DNA of 23,838 nucleotides. Source: a virus. The stretch spans positions 1-23,838 of the IMG/VR virus record IMGVR_UViG_3300025870_000893. One strand, 5' to 3'. The notes under the pieces were generated by a model. The model worked only from the letters and a program-made list of their open reading frames with translations. It was not told the origin of the DNA and searched no databases. This document shows, piece by piece, positions 13,446 to 21,818 of this stretch (its first letter is position 1; each line of letters starts with the position of its first letter). The translations under genes were made by a program, and so were the position numbers.

Positions 13446-14897
13446 TTAATCTAAAATGTATGTTAACATTACATATCCAGTACCACTGCCTGAGTTTGAT
13501 ACTGCTAAGATAGTTTGTGTACTGTTTACATAATGATGCATTAGATCAATTTGATAAATTCCAACTACAGTTGGATCTATCTCATCTGCTGTTACTAATG
13601 CGTCTGGATCAGATGCATCTCCAACAATAATTGATGTTGATGCTTGATACGCTGATGTAATTGATACTTTTACACTTGTAACTCTTGCGTTTGCTGGTAA
13701 AGCTGCACCAATTGATACAGAACTTGAATTAAATGCTACTTGTCTAGAAGCTTCTAATCCTTTAAGTTCAGTTACATCTGTCCAAACATTAGCACCACTA
13801 TTAGTGGTAATAACTTGTTGATTGTCGCCTGTGCCTGTGCTGATCTTTGTAATAGGTAAAATACCTGATACACTGTTAGCTAAGTCAACTGTTCCGTAAC
13901 TTAAGACACCGTTGGCGTCAACACGTAATACAGTGTTGGCTGCACCAACGCTTAGTTCTGTAGTGGTGTTACTTGTTAAGTTACTAAGATATATACTCTG
14001 GTCAGCAAATGCACTGGCATCTGCACCAAAACCACCACGTGAACGTAGTAGTGTGTTTTGTGTAGCATCTGCTTCATTTAAACTGATTGCGCTCCAATTG
14101 GCTGTGCCGCCAGCGCCATCACTTACTAATGATTGGTATTGTGTTGTGCTACTTTTAACCGACACATTGTCGTTGTCAATATGTGTGGTTGTTCCATCTG
14201 TTCTAACATATATTTTATTGCCAGATTTTCCAAGGCCGTCATCTGCATATATGCCAGTAACACGACTAAACTGTGCAAATAAAATGTCGTCTGTTTTTAG
14301 TACGGCTGTGGCTTTTGGTGATGTTACAACCCATCCACTGTTTTCCCATACTGTACCGCCTATCACAAATACAAATGTACCGCCGCCGATTTCGTTTTGT
14401 GTTCCTGCTATATCATTGTCTGCGTCAGCTGAACGGGTTAGCTCACCTGCGGCAAATACAAATATACCATTACCAACTGCGTCAGCACCAGTAGCATCTT
14501 TAACTAATACACGGTCGTTAGTTGTTAGTGTTACACCGTCAATTACGCCGCCACTTAGTGTCCATTTATCATCATTAGTAATGTATGTTAAGTTTAACAT
14601 ATCATTAACTATGGGTCCTGAAACGTCACCGTCTATGTTTGTTGTTATTGTGTTTGTTGCCGCAACAACTGCTTCCTTGGGGTCAAGTCCTTGTGCTACG
14701 CTGTCAACATAAAATTTTGTAGCCGCATCGCTATCATTTACTGGTTCAGCAACTCGGGCGTTGACTAAACTTGAGTCAGCTAAGTTGCGTACAAGAAATG
14801 CGTTCGCTGATTGGTCAAACTTAATACGTCCGTTGCCCTTGCCGAACTGAACGTTTTCGTATACACCTGCTAGCCCAAACTGTTTAATAAGTGCCAT
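13446..14897 (-). CDS. Tail-fibre-like structural protein (483 aa)
   Basis: The N-terminus contains PVNDSDAATKFYVDSVAQGL and DPKEAVVAAT, a block found in many T4-like marine phage fibre and baseplate-associated proteins. The middle is a series of short beta elements (VIDGVTLTTNDRVLVKDATG, ENSGWVV). Residues about 405-483 form a C-terminal domain (VSITSAYQASTSIIVGD, then VTADEIDPTVVGIY) that is shared with the 459-aa protein upstream. It has a good AGGAG site and its own late box 26 bases upstream. It probably takes part in host recognition; the exact position in the virion is unknown. Confidence 0.86.
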   Translation of the reverse strand: MALIKQFGLAGVYENVQFGKGNGRIKFDQSANAFLVRNLADSSLVNARVAEPVNDSDAATKFYVDSVAQGLDPKEAVVAATNTITTNIDGDVSGPIVNDMLNLTYITNDDKWTLSGGVIDGVTLTTNDRVLVKDATGADAVGNGIFVFAAGELTRSADADNDIAGTQNEIGGGTFVFVIGGTVWENSGWVVTSPKATAVLKTDDILFAQFSRVTGIYADDGLGKSGNKIYVRTDGTTTHIDNDNVSVKSSTTQYQSLVSDGAGGTANWSAISLNEADATQNTLLRSRGGFGADASAFADQSIYLSNLTSNTTTELSVGAANTVLRVDANGVLSYGTVDLANSVSGILPITKISTGTGDNQQVITTNSGANVWTDVTELKGLEASRQVAFNSSSVSIGAALPANARVTSVKVSITSAYQASTSIIVGDASDPDALVTADEIDPTVVGIYQIDLMHHYVNSTQTILAVSNSGSGTGYVMLTYILD

Positions 14898-14922
14898 TTT
14901 TGCTCCTAATATCCTCTATACG

Positions 14923-14929
14923 TATTTAT
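14923..14929 (-). promoter_or_regulatory. T4-type late promoter box
   Basis: ATAAATA on the minus strand (context GCATAAATACG), 26 bases upstream of the ATG at 14897. It contains the TAA stop of the 459-aa gene. Confidence 0.65.
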
Positions 14930-16305
14930 GCATAGGTGATCAAAACCTCTGCTTCGCCCACAGTGGCTGCACCTTTATTCAAAAAAGCACTAACATGAAT
15001 TTCCGATGCTTCATTGTATAAATGATTTGGAAAACTGTAGTATGTTCCTACTTCACTGAGATCGTTCTCATCTGCGGTCATATGTCTTGTAAAATTATTA
15101 TTATCGCCCACTGTTAATGTAGCGCCGCCATTAAATGCTGTGGTAACTTCAATACTTACATTGAGTACTCTTACATTATGGTCTACACGATGTATATTAA
15201 CTGTGTTCATTCCGTTGTGTGTTACTATAGCCTTATAACTGGTTTGACTGTCTGCACCACCGCCATCTTGTGTACTGAGTGCTTTCCATCCACCGCCCTG
15301 ATAAATGTAATATGCCCATTCGCCTGGCCCTAGTGGATTACCACTGTCTATAACAAATGCTGTATCTCCTGGCCCTGGTGCTAGTGCAAGTAATTCAGTT
15401 TGATTTCCTACTATAAATGCCTGTGTTGAACTGGTATTGTCTACTAATCCGCTGGCAAAAAATACTGCTCTGTGATCATCAATAACAATGTATACTGGGT
15501 CAGCAGTAGTACTGGCTGCTTGTGCGCTGTTGGGGTCTAAGTGATACAGTTGTCCAGTTGTGCTTGCTGGGTCTACAAAATAAAGAGTACCAGGATTGCC
15601 GCCCAACATAATGTCTACAATTGGTCCAACTGTACGCATACGGAAGTGATCGTCTGTTGGCCATTTTGGCTCTTCAACAATACCAATAATACGTTTGGTC
15701 ATTGTAGCATCAGCCGCTGTATAATCAACAGCTTGATACTGTCCAGTATTGTTTAAAACAACTGCTTGTTTCTTTGCAAGCCCATGTCCGGCTTGTTCAA
15801 TAGTTAATGTGTCTCGTTTTTCACGCAGTAAAAATCTGCTGAGTATCTGTGTAGCAAACCCACGACTAAATCCTGCTGGCAATACACTTGGTAATGGGAA
15901 CAGCACTGGCATTTGGTTTTCTATTTCAAAACATATACCAGGACCTTCCAGTATACTTCCGTCACCAAACTGTGTTTGATCCATAAGTGCGTTGAGTCTA
16001 TCTTCGTCACTTGCTAAACAAACAACTGTACTTACATTGGCACTTTCAATTGCATCAATACGTAAAATTAATCCATTGGCACCAGTGGCAACGTAGTCGC
16101 CCACTGCAATGTTTCTGCCGTCATACTGAAAAGGGACTGTACTTTCAACACCACTGTGTAGTTGTGCATTGACGTTCATTTCTAAACGCCACTGTTTGGC
16201 ATTGCCATCAATATCTTTTTGTGGAGTGCTTGCAGCCCAGTATGCTGTTATTCCTTGTACTTGTATCCCAACACTCAGTAACTTTGGTGGATTAAGATTA
16301 CTCAT
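14926..16305 (-). CDS. Structural protein, fibre-like (459 aa)
   Basis: The N-terminus (NPPKLLSVGIQVQGITAYWA) is followed by beta-rich segments such as GRNIAVGDYVATGANGLILR, LTIEQAGHGLAKKQAVVL and a GDTAFVIDSG...GEWAYYIYQGGGWKAL unit. This type is found in marine phage structural proteins. Residues about 379-459 (VSIEVTTAFNGGATLTVGD, then MTADENDLSEVGTYYSF) are homologous by eye to the C-terminus of the 483-aa protein. The start follows the stop of the 355-aa gene with one base between (TAAAATG), so the two are cotranslated. No late box lies directly in front. Virion role is inferred. Confidence 0.86.
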   Translation of the reverse strand: MSNLNPPKLLSVGIQVQGITAYWAASTPQKDIDGNAKQWRLEMNVNAQLHSGVESTVPFQYDGRNIAVGDYVATGANGLILRIDAIESANVSTVVCLASDEDRLNALMDQTQFGDGSILEGPGICFEIENQMPVLFPLPSVLPAGFSRGFATQILSRFLLREKRDTLTIEQAGHGLAKKQAVVLNNTGQYQAVDYTAADATMTKRIIGIVEEPKWPTDDHFRMRTVGPIVDIMLGGNPGTLYFVDPASTTGQLYHLDPNSAQAASTTADPVYIVIDDHRAVFFASGLVDNTSSTQAFIVGNQTELLALAPGPGDTAFVIDSGNPLGPGEWAYYIYQGGGWKALSTQDGGGADSQTSYKAIVTHNGMNTVNIHRVDHNVRVLNVSIEVTTAFNGGATLTVGDNNNFTRHMTADENDLSEVGTYYSFPNHLYNEASEIHVSAFLNKGAATVGEAEVLITYA

Positions 16306-16306
16306 T

Positions 16307-17374
16307 TTAGAACACCAAGTTTACATATGCATGTTGGTTAACATCTGCTCCAGCCACGGAGGATATAAGTTGTATCTTAAATGTAGTGGTTGGATTTGCA
16401 CCATCAAGTAACACTTGATAGTTACCGGTTGGATAACGTAATTTATATTGATTGTTTGTGTTGTCAAAACCAAAATAGGTTACACTTTTTGGCCAAGTAT
16501 TAAAACTGTGTATTACAGTAAGTTCGTTACCAATTCTGGAAACAGTTAAATCTGCCGGTACTTGACTAAATGCTTCCAAATTGCCATCCTGCTCAAATGT
16601 AACTTTAAATATTCTTGTATTAGCAGTAGTTGTACTCCACTCAAGTCCGCCAGCACCACTCATTAAGAATGAACCAGTTGCACCTGTTGTTAATGTACTT
16701 AAAGCACCGCCATTAACTTGCACAAGTTCGCCTTCATCGCCGGCTTGAAATCCGTAGTTTGGAGCAATTGTAATTGTGTTATTGGCTGTGCTTACACTTA
16801 GTTGTCCAGATACATCAATGCTGTTAAACGCTAAGTCTGCGCCCGTCTTTGCACTGAATATAGACTGCCCAGTACCTAAGTTACTTGCTGTATTAATTTC
16901 TGCTGTATTGTTAAATTCTATTTCATCGCCATTGGTTGTAATAGCAAGGTTACTGCCTGTTGCAGTTAATGTACGAAATTGTAGTATATTATTGGCTACG
17001 CTTTTGTATACTTCTTGACCAGCACCAACATTATTACCTGTGTTGAGTAAAGCACCGCCATTAGCGAGACTAATTGTAACATCTGTACCAGTGCCAGTAA
17101 TATCTAAATTGGCACCAACCTTTAATGTTTTTATAATTTGTGTATGGTTACCAGTACCAGTTCTAGCACCAATTAATGATGTACCAGTAGCACCGTCACC
17201 TGCTTGAAAGGAAGTAACCGCTGGATTACCGCCGATACTTAAATCGGAATTTATAAAATTACCCTGTGTGGTGTTCCACTGTAAAACTTGATCGTCAGTT
17301 AATGTTGACCTGTCAAGTTTAATGGACGGGACTGTTTGTGCTGTTATTGTTGAAGAACTCGCATAGATTGCCAT
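16307..17374 (-). CDS. Tail-fibre-like structural protein (355 aa)
   Basis: A Thr/Ser/Gly-rich protein: N-terminal SIKLDRSTLTDDQVLQWNTT, then repeated TGTG, ITGTGTDVTISL and LSVSTANNTITIAPN stretches typical of beta-stacked fibre shafts. A distinct C-terminal domain of about 100 residues (TRIFKVTFEQDGNLEAF to the end NQHAYVNLVF) could be the receptor-facing tip. An AAAGGT ribosome site and a late box 31 bases upstream support the start at 17374. It is the first gene of a unit that includes the 459-aa protein. Confidence 0.86.
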   Translation of the reverse strand: MAIYASSSTITAQTVPSIKLDRSTLTDDQVLQWNTTQGNFINSDLSIGGNPAVTSFQAGDGATGTSLIGARTGTGNHTQIIKTLKVGANLDITGTGTDVTISLANGGALLNTGNNVGAGQEVYKSVANNILQFRTLTATGSNLAITTNGDEIEFNNTAEINTASNLGTGQSIFSAKTGADLAFNSIDVSGQLSVSTANNTITIAPNYGFQAGDEGELVQVNGGALSTLTTGATGSFLMSGAGGLEWSTTTANTRIFKVTFEQDGNLEAFSQVPADLTVSRIGNELTVIHSFNTWPKSVTYFGFDNTNNQYKLRYPTGNYQVLLDGANPTTTFKIQLISSVAGADVNQHAYVNLVF

Positions 17375-17404
17375 ACTACATTTACCTTTATCTTTTATTA
17401 GTAG

Positions 17405-17411
17405 TATTTAT
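17405..17411 (-). promoter_or_regulatory. T4-type late promoter box
   Basis: ATAAATACTACTA on the minus strand, very close to the extended T4 late consensus TATAAATACTATT, 31 bases upstream of the ATG at 17374. Confidence 0.72.
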
Positions 17412-17413
17412 GC

Positions 17414-17818
17414 CTATACGTTCAAAAGTATTTGGTCAATTCGGCCATGTGCCACTTGAGAATACGAACCAGCACCTAAATGACTACGATCAATTTTCGC
17501 TCTTAAATAAATTGCGTTTACACGGAACGTAAATCCGTCTGTACCAGTGTCTCCAACTGAGCCTGTTGGCACTGCACTGTTTACTGGATACTGTTTATAC
17601 GTAGTACCTGACGTTAAATATATTGGAAACCAATCTTGCTCAGTTGGTGTTGTGGCCAATGTGCCTTCGATATAAACTCTTCCAACAAAATCATCAAATT
17701 TTACACTTACTGTGTGTAAGCCGTCAGTATTACCATAAAAGGCATCAGCCTTAATATTGTCGCCTTTATAGCTTAATTCTGCTTTGTGTGTTAACATTGT
17801 ATAACTGACGTTGCTCAT
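17414..17818 (-). CDS. Conserved structural-type protein (134 aa)
   Basis: MSNVSYTMLTHKAELSYKGD is followed by beta strands with the pattern HTVSVKFDDFVGRVYIEGTL, then TEQDWFPIYL and FRVNAIYLRAKIDRSHL. The pattern 'GRVYIEGTLATTPTEQDWFP' and 'NAIYLRAKID' resembles small structural proteins of marine T4-like phages that form beta-sandwich domains. It starts three bases after the stop of the 54-aa gene, whose last codons (AAGGAATAAG) provide the ribosome site. Late expression is expected from the promoter ahead of the 54-aa gene. Confidence 0.86.
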   Translation of the reverse strand: MSNVSYTMLTHKAELSYKGDNIKADAFYGNTDGLHTVSVKFDDFVGRVYIEGTLATTPTEQDWFPIYLTSGTTYKQYPVNSAVPTGSVGDTGTDGFTFRVNAIYLRAKIDRSHLGAGSYSQVAHGRIDQILLNV

Positions 17819-17821
17819 CTC

Positions 17822-17986
17822 TTATTCCTTAATGATCTCTACAAGTGTACCTTCACCTGCCAATTCTTGTACGATAGCTGATAGCTGATCAAGTAGACCT
17901 TCGTCCAGTGGTGCTAATATTTGCTCATCGTCTCTAACCAGTCTACTGGCTTTAATTACTACTGTAGTTTCTGCAATTTTTGCCAT
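17822..17986 (-). CDS. Small protein ahead of the fibre genes (54 aa)
   Basis: A short frame with an excellent ribosome site (AAGGAGAAGG): MAKIAETTVVIKASRLVRDD, then EQILAPLDEGLLDQLSAIVQ, ending ELAGEGTLVEIIKE. It is an acidic protein with a beta start and amphipathic helices. The tight spacing to the 134-aa gene (three bases) and a late box 26 bases upstream show it is a real gene and the first of its unit. The family is not recognised; similar short genes precede fibre genes in T4-like marine phages as far as I recall. Confidence 0.83.
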   Translation of the reverse strand: MAKIAETTVVIKASRLVRDDEQILAPLDEGLLDQLSAIVQELAGEGTLVEIIKE

Positions 17987-17997
17987 AACCTTCTCCT

Positions 17998-18017
17998 TAA
18001 ATAACTATAGTTATTTA
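17998..18017. repeat. 20-bp perfect palindrome
   Basis: TAAATAACTATAGTTATTTA reads the same on both strands. It overlaps the late box at 18012-18018 and lies between the 256-aa gene and the 54-aa gene. It could be a protein-binding dyad or a weak AT-rich hairpin; it lacks a T-tract on the minus strand. Confidence 0.8.
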
Positions 18018-18018
18018 T
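18012..18018 (-). promoter_or_regulatory. T4-type late promoter box, first of the late region
   Basis: ATAAATA on the minus strand, 26 bases upstream of the ATG at 17986. No such box was found in front of the genes to the right of this point. Confidence 0.65.
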
Positions 18019-18021
18019 CTG

Positions 18022-18792
18022 TTACAGGTCCTGTTGTAATATCACTTCATATTCATGCAATGTATCACCGCCCACCATCATTTTATACATTACATAATCT
18101 TCCTCATCAGCAAAATATATGCTAACAACATGCCATGAATTAATTTTAGGTCGATAGTGCCAATTGGCAATATTAGAGTAGTTGCTGGATGGCTTCATAT
18201 TACTAACCCATGCTTTGGACTGTTCAGCTTCCATATCCCTTATAAGTTTGTAGTAATTACTGCTTACTTTGACATTTTCTATTGGTGTGTTTTTGAGATA
18301 TTGAGATAACACTGGTAATATTTCTTCTTTAAACACTGTATTGGTGTTATACGCAACCTTAAAGCGATACTTCCTGTAATACAACTGTGATTTTACTATT
18401 GCTTTACGATTGGATAATAATACATCCAAATGTTGATCGTTTTTAGGACCATCAATTAATAATACATCATCACTCATTGTGTTTAATATACGGCGTACTA
18501 TACTACTGTCACTCAAATACAAATTAAAGTTTTGCTCACGTCTAAAGCGATATTCAATATCCAATCGATCCATTAGTTTGGTTATTTTGTGTTGTTTAGC
18601 AACTAGATTCATGTATTCACGCTTTATTGCATATAAATCGTCACTATCACGATACTGCCACATGGAGATACTACGTAAACTAATGTTGTATGCAAATTTT
18701 CGATAGAATGCTTTGTTGCTCAGTGTATACTTAACACCTGTTTGTTTACAAAGTTCTCGTATATTATCGATATTCAATTTGCACTGTGTCAT
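18022..18792 (-). CDS. Hypothetical protein (256 aa)
   Basis: The start at 18792 (MTQCKLNIDNIRELCKQTGV) lies inside the end of clpA, a 29-base overlap in a different frame, so it is probably coupled to clpA translation. The protein is basic and rich in Tyr and Arg: KREYMNLVAKQHKITKLMDR is a helix, followed by NLYLSDSSIVRRILNTMSDD and a mixed alpha/beta region with LLSNRKAIV and FKVAYNTNT. No catalytic or binding motif is recognised. Its position suggests membership of the clpA-dnaJ transcript. An adaptor for the unfoldase is one idea from position only. Confidence 0.85.
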   Translation of the reverse strand: MTQCKLNIDNIRELCKQTGVKYTLSNKAFYRKFAYNISLRSISMWQYRDSDDLYAIKREYMNLVAKQHKITKLMDRLDIEYRFRREQNFNLYLSDSSIVRRILNTMSDDVLLIDGPKNDQHLDVLLSNRKAIVKSQLYYRKYRFKVAYNTNTVFKEEILPVLSQYLKNTPIENVKVSSNYYKLIRDMEAEQSKAWVSNMKPSSNYSNIANWHYRPKINSWHVVSIYFADEEDYVMYKMMVGGDTLHEYEVILQQDL

Positions 18793-20986
18793 TATTGATG
18801 TCTACTTGAATATCACTAAGTTCCGAATCGTCGAACAGCATTTTACGTGCAAGTGGCTTCTTGATATTTTCATTAATCTCACGTGCCATTGGTCTTGCAC
18901 CCATTGTTTCACTAAATCCACGATCACTCAACCAATCAGTTACTGCTGGTGTCCACGTTAATGTAACACCACGATCCTTGACCATATATTTTAGTTCATT
19001 AAGGAATTTATCAGTAACTTTGTTGATGTGTCCACGGTCAAGTTTATTAAACTTAACAGTAGCATCCAACCGATTGCGGAACTCTGGGCTAAAGAAGTTT
19101 TTAACTGCTTTGTCTTGTGCAGTATCATGTTTACCACCACTAAATCCAATTACATTCTTTTCACTGTCAGCGGCGCCCAAGTTACTGGTTAGGATAATAA
19201 CAGCATTTCTAGCACTCACTGCTTTACCGTCACTGCTTGTCACCATGCCGTTGTCCATTACTTGTAACATAACGTTTAGTACATCTGGGTGTGCTTTTTC
19301 TACTTCATCAAGCAGTAATACACAGTTGGGAGTCTTTTCCAACTCATTAATAAGTTGTCCGCTACCCATTTTACCATCACCATGTCCAACATAGCCAGGA
19401 GGTGCACCAATAAGTTTAGCAACAGTGTGACGTTCCTGATATTCACTCATGTCAAAACGTACAAGATGCATATTAAGTAATTCACTAATTGCTTTTGCAG
19501 TTTCAGTTTTACCAACACCAGTAGGTCCAGTAAACAAGTAAGTACCAACAGGCTTGTCTTTGCTTTTTAGTCCTGCTTTACTGATATAAACAGCATCCGC
19601 CAATAAGTCAATTGCTTCGTCTTGCCCAAACACTCTATCACGCAGTTTCTGTTCGATATTAATCATTTGTGTTTCACGCTTCTTGACATTAACAACTGTG
19701 TCTAGTGGAATACGTGCAAGTTTACTAATCTCATATTTAATTAAGTCTTCATCAATAAGACTTTTGCGTTTACCTGTTTCAGTTACACGCTGACGAGCAA
19801 ATGCGCTGTCAATAACGTCAAATACTTTGTCTGGCAACTTTTTATCATGTAGATATTGTACACTCAAGTCTACAGCCGCTTGTATTGCTTCTGGACTAAT
19901 CTGTAAGTTGTGATATGTTTCGTATGTTGCAATACTCTGTGTCACAATCTCACGTGCTTCACTTGGTGTTGGTTCAGGTACATCAATCTTATAAAAGCGT
20001 CTTGCTAAAGCACGATCTTTCTCAAATTTTTCGCGATATTCTTCATATGTTGTACTGCCTACACAGTGTAGTTTGCCTTTTTGTAGTGCTGGCTTCAGTA
20101 AGTTAGCAACATCCATTGCTCCTTGTCCTGCTGACCCTGCGCCCATAATCATGTGTATCTCATCAATAAACAAGATAGCATCATCACGTGTTTCCAAGAT
20201 ATCCAGTATCTCTTTCATACGTTCTTCAAAGTCTCCACGATATTTTGTACCAGCCAATAATGCACCGATATCCAAACTGTATACTGTGTGTCCTTGAATA
20301 GTTTCTGGAACATCTGCTGTTACAATACGATGTGCCAGTCCTTCAGCAATTGCCGTTTTACCAACACCAGCATCGCCCACTAATACAACGTTATTCTTTT
20401 TACGTCTGGCCAGTGTTTGTGTCAGTAAGTCTACTTCTTCTTTACGTCCAATAAGTGGATCTAATTTGTTTTGTTCTGCTTCCTTGTTTAAGTTAACACA
20501 GAACTTACGCAGTACTGCTTCTTTTTTATTGCGTGGGTCGTTGCTGTCTAGTTCAGCCTGATCGTTTTTGTCTGCCAAATGCTCTAGTAATGATTCACGT
20601 GTTACAAAATTGTTTGCGCAGATGTATGTTGCAAAACTATTCTTTTCGCTCAGGATACTCAACAATACATCCACTGTTGTAAGTTGTTGACGTCCGTTAA
20701 ACAGTGCTTGTGTAAATGCACGATTAAATACACGTTCCAGTGCCTGTGTTTTAGTTGGGCGTAGTGTACCTACAACTTTAATTTCTTCTAGTTCTGTATG
20801 ACAATATGCATACGTATGATCGCTAATCTGAAGTGGGTCACCTCCCAATTCAACAATCACATCAATGACATCCTGATCTTCTAAAATCACACATAATACA
20901 TGCTCGAGAGTTACATACTTGTGACTAAACTCTTCTGCAATTTTAAATGCTTTTGTTACCATTAATTCTAAACGTTCGTTTGACAT
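18764..20986 (-). CDS. clpA: ClpA-type AAA+ unfoldase, ATPase subunit of Clp protease
   Basis: A 740-aa protein, close to the bacterial ClpA length of about 758. It has an N-domain (1-140), then AAA-1 with Walker A GDAGVGKT (204-211), Walker B LFIDE (272-276) and arginine pair RR (329-330), then AAA-2 with Walker A GPTGVGKT (487-494), Walker B LLLDE (557-561) and FRNRLD (636-641). It also keeps the ClpP-docking tripeptide IGF (613-615), in the same place as the IGL of E. coli ClpA, and the MGARPMAR sensor-2 motif (695-702). It should therefore unfold proteins and could feed host ClpP. No ClpP is in the window. The start at 20986 follows the dnaJ stop by four bases. All motifs are intact. Confidence 0.97.
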   Translation of the reverse strand: MSNERLELMVTKAFKIAEEFSHKYVTLEHVLCVILEDQDVIDVIVELGGDPLQISDHTYAYCHTELEEIKVVGTLRPTKTQALERVFNRAFTQALFNGRQQLTTVDVLLSILSEKNSFATYICANNFVTRESLLEHLADKNDQAELDSNDPRNKKEAVLRKFCVNLNKEAEQNKLDPLIGRKEEVDLLTQTLARRKKNNVVLVGDAGVGKTAIAEGLAHRIVTADVPETIQGHTVYSLDIGALLAGTKYRGDFEERMKEILDILETRDDAILFIDEIHMIMGAGSAGQGAMDVANLLKPALQKGKLHCVGSTTYEEYREKFEKDRALARRFYKIDVPEPTPSEAREIVTQSIATYETYHNLQISPEAIQAAVDLSVQYLHDKKLPDKVFDVIDSAFARQRVTETGKRKSLIDEDLIKYEISKLARIPLDTVVNVKKRETQMINIEQKLRDRVFGQDEAIDLLADAVYISKAGLKSKDKPVGTYLFTGPTGVGKTETAKAISELLNMHLVRFDMSEYQERHTVAKLIGAPPGYVGHGDGKMGSGQLINELEKTPNCVLLLDEVEKAHPDVLNVMLQVMDNGMVTSSDGKAVSARNAVIILTSNLGAADSEKNVIGFSGGKHDTAQDKAVKNFFSPEFRNRLDATVKFNKLDRGHINKVTDKFLNELKYMVKDRGVTLTWTPAVTDWLSDRGFSETMGARPMAREINENIKKPLARKMLFDDSELSDIQVDINNDTVQIEYR

Positions 20987-20990
20987 TATT

Positions 20991-21806
20991 TTATTTTTCC
21001 TTATTGAGGTCGCTTATACGTATATTTACATCAGATACGGCAGGAATAACTACGTTTATTGTTACTACTAAATCTCCAGTACGTTTTGTGTTGAGTATTG
21101 GAAATCCTGCTTCTGGTATACGCAACCGTGTTCCTGGTTGAGTTCCGGGTTTAATTTTTAATTTATATCTACTATTGTCGATACTGTTGACCTCCAGCTC
21201 ACCGCCTGTCATAGCAGTGTAAAGATCTATACTTTGTTTTATGCAACAGTTGTTTTCTTGTCGTACATATAATGGGTGTAATTGTTCTACTACTGTAACA
21301 TATAAATCACCAGATGTAAAGCCTTTGTGTGTAGTTTCTCCACATCCACTAAATTTAATTCTTTGTCCGTGTTTGATGCCGGGTGGGATTTTTATATGTA
21401 CTGTGGTTTTTCTGTCTGCGGGCAATGATATCTGTATGTCTTTATTTACACCTAGACAGATCTCTTCCATAGTAATGTTGTAATTTATATGTATATCTTT
21501 GTTTGGATTCATTTGTGGTTGTGGTTTACGAAATCCAAAATTAGCAAACATATCTTCAAAACCGCCCATGCCTTGGAATCCATTAGGTCCAAACCCCTGT
21601 GGATATTCTTGCTGTGGGCGATTAAAGGTGTCACGATCTTCCTGTGTACGGATCTGACGATAGGCTTCATTAACTGCCTTCATCTTTTCCTCACTTCCGC
21701 CTTCACGGTCAGGGTGATGTTTGTGCGCTAGTTTACGAAATGCACTCTTGATATCTTTGTCTGTGCTGTTTCGGTCTACGCCGAGTGTTGTGTAAGGATC
21801 TGACAT
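20991..21806 (-). CDS. dnaJ: DnaJ/CbpA-type co-chaperone (class B)
   Basis: A J-domain (residues 1-65) with the HPD motif at 31-33 stimulates the ATPase of Hsp70/DnaK. It is followed by a Gly/Phe-rich linker (about 66-95: GFGPNGFQGMGGFEDMFANF) and the C-terminal peptide-binding beta domains (DIQISLPADRKTTVHIKIPP, then GIKHGQRIKFSGCGE and GDLYVTV). The Cys-rich zinc centre of class A DnaJ is absent, so it is CbpA-like; 271 aa is short compared with about 306 for CbpA, mostly by a shorter tail. It lies directly upstream of clpA. Only a weak ribosome site is seen before the ATG at 21806. Confidence 0.95.
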   Translation of the reverse strand: MSDPYTTLGVDRNSTDKDIKSAFRKLAHKHHPDREGGSEEKMKAVNEAYRQIRTQEDRDTFNRPQQEYPQGFGPNGFQGMGGFEDMFANFGFRKPQPQMNPNKDIHINYNITMEEICLGVNKDIQISLPADRKTTVHIKIPPGIKHGQRIKFSGCGETTHKGFTSGDLYVTVVEQLHPLYVRQENNCCIKQSIDLYTAMTGGELEVNSIDNSRYKLKIKPGTQPGTRLRIPEAGFPILNTKRTGDLVVTINVVIPAVSDVNIRISDLNKEK

Positions 21807-21818
21807 ATTACAACGAGT

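Noticed and set aside
13912-14712. Long plus-strand open frame (266 codons)
   Set aside because: It is the mirror of the 483-aa fibre-like gene, has no ribosome site, and its Ser/Thr/Val/Pro-rich product is an antisense pattern of the beta repeats.
18861-19394. Plus-strand open frame of 177 codons
   Set aside because: It lies inside the AAA-2 domain of clpA, whose motifs prove the minus-strand frame.
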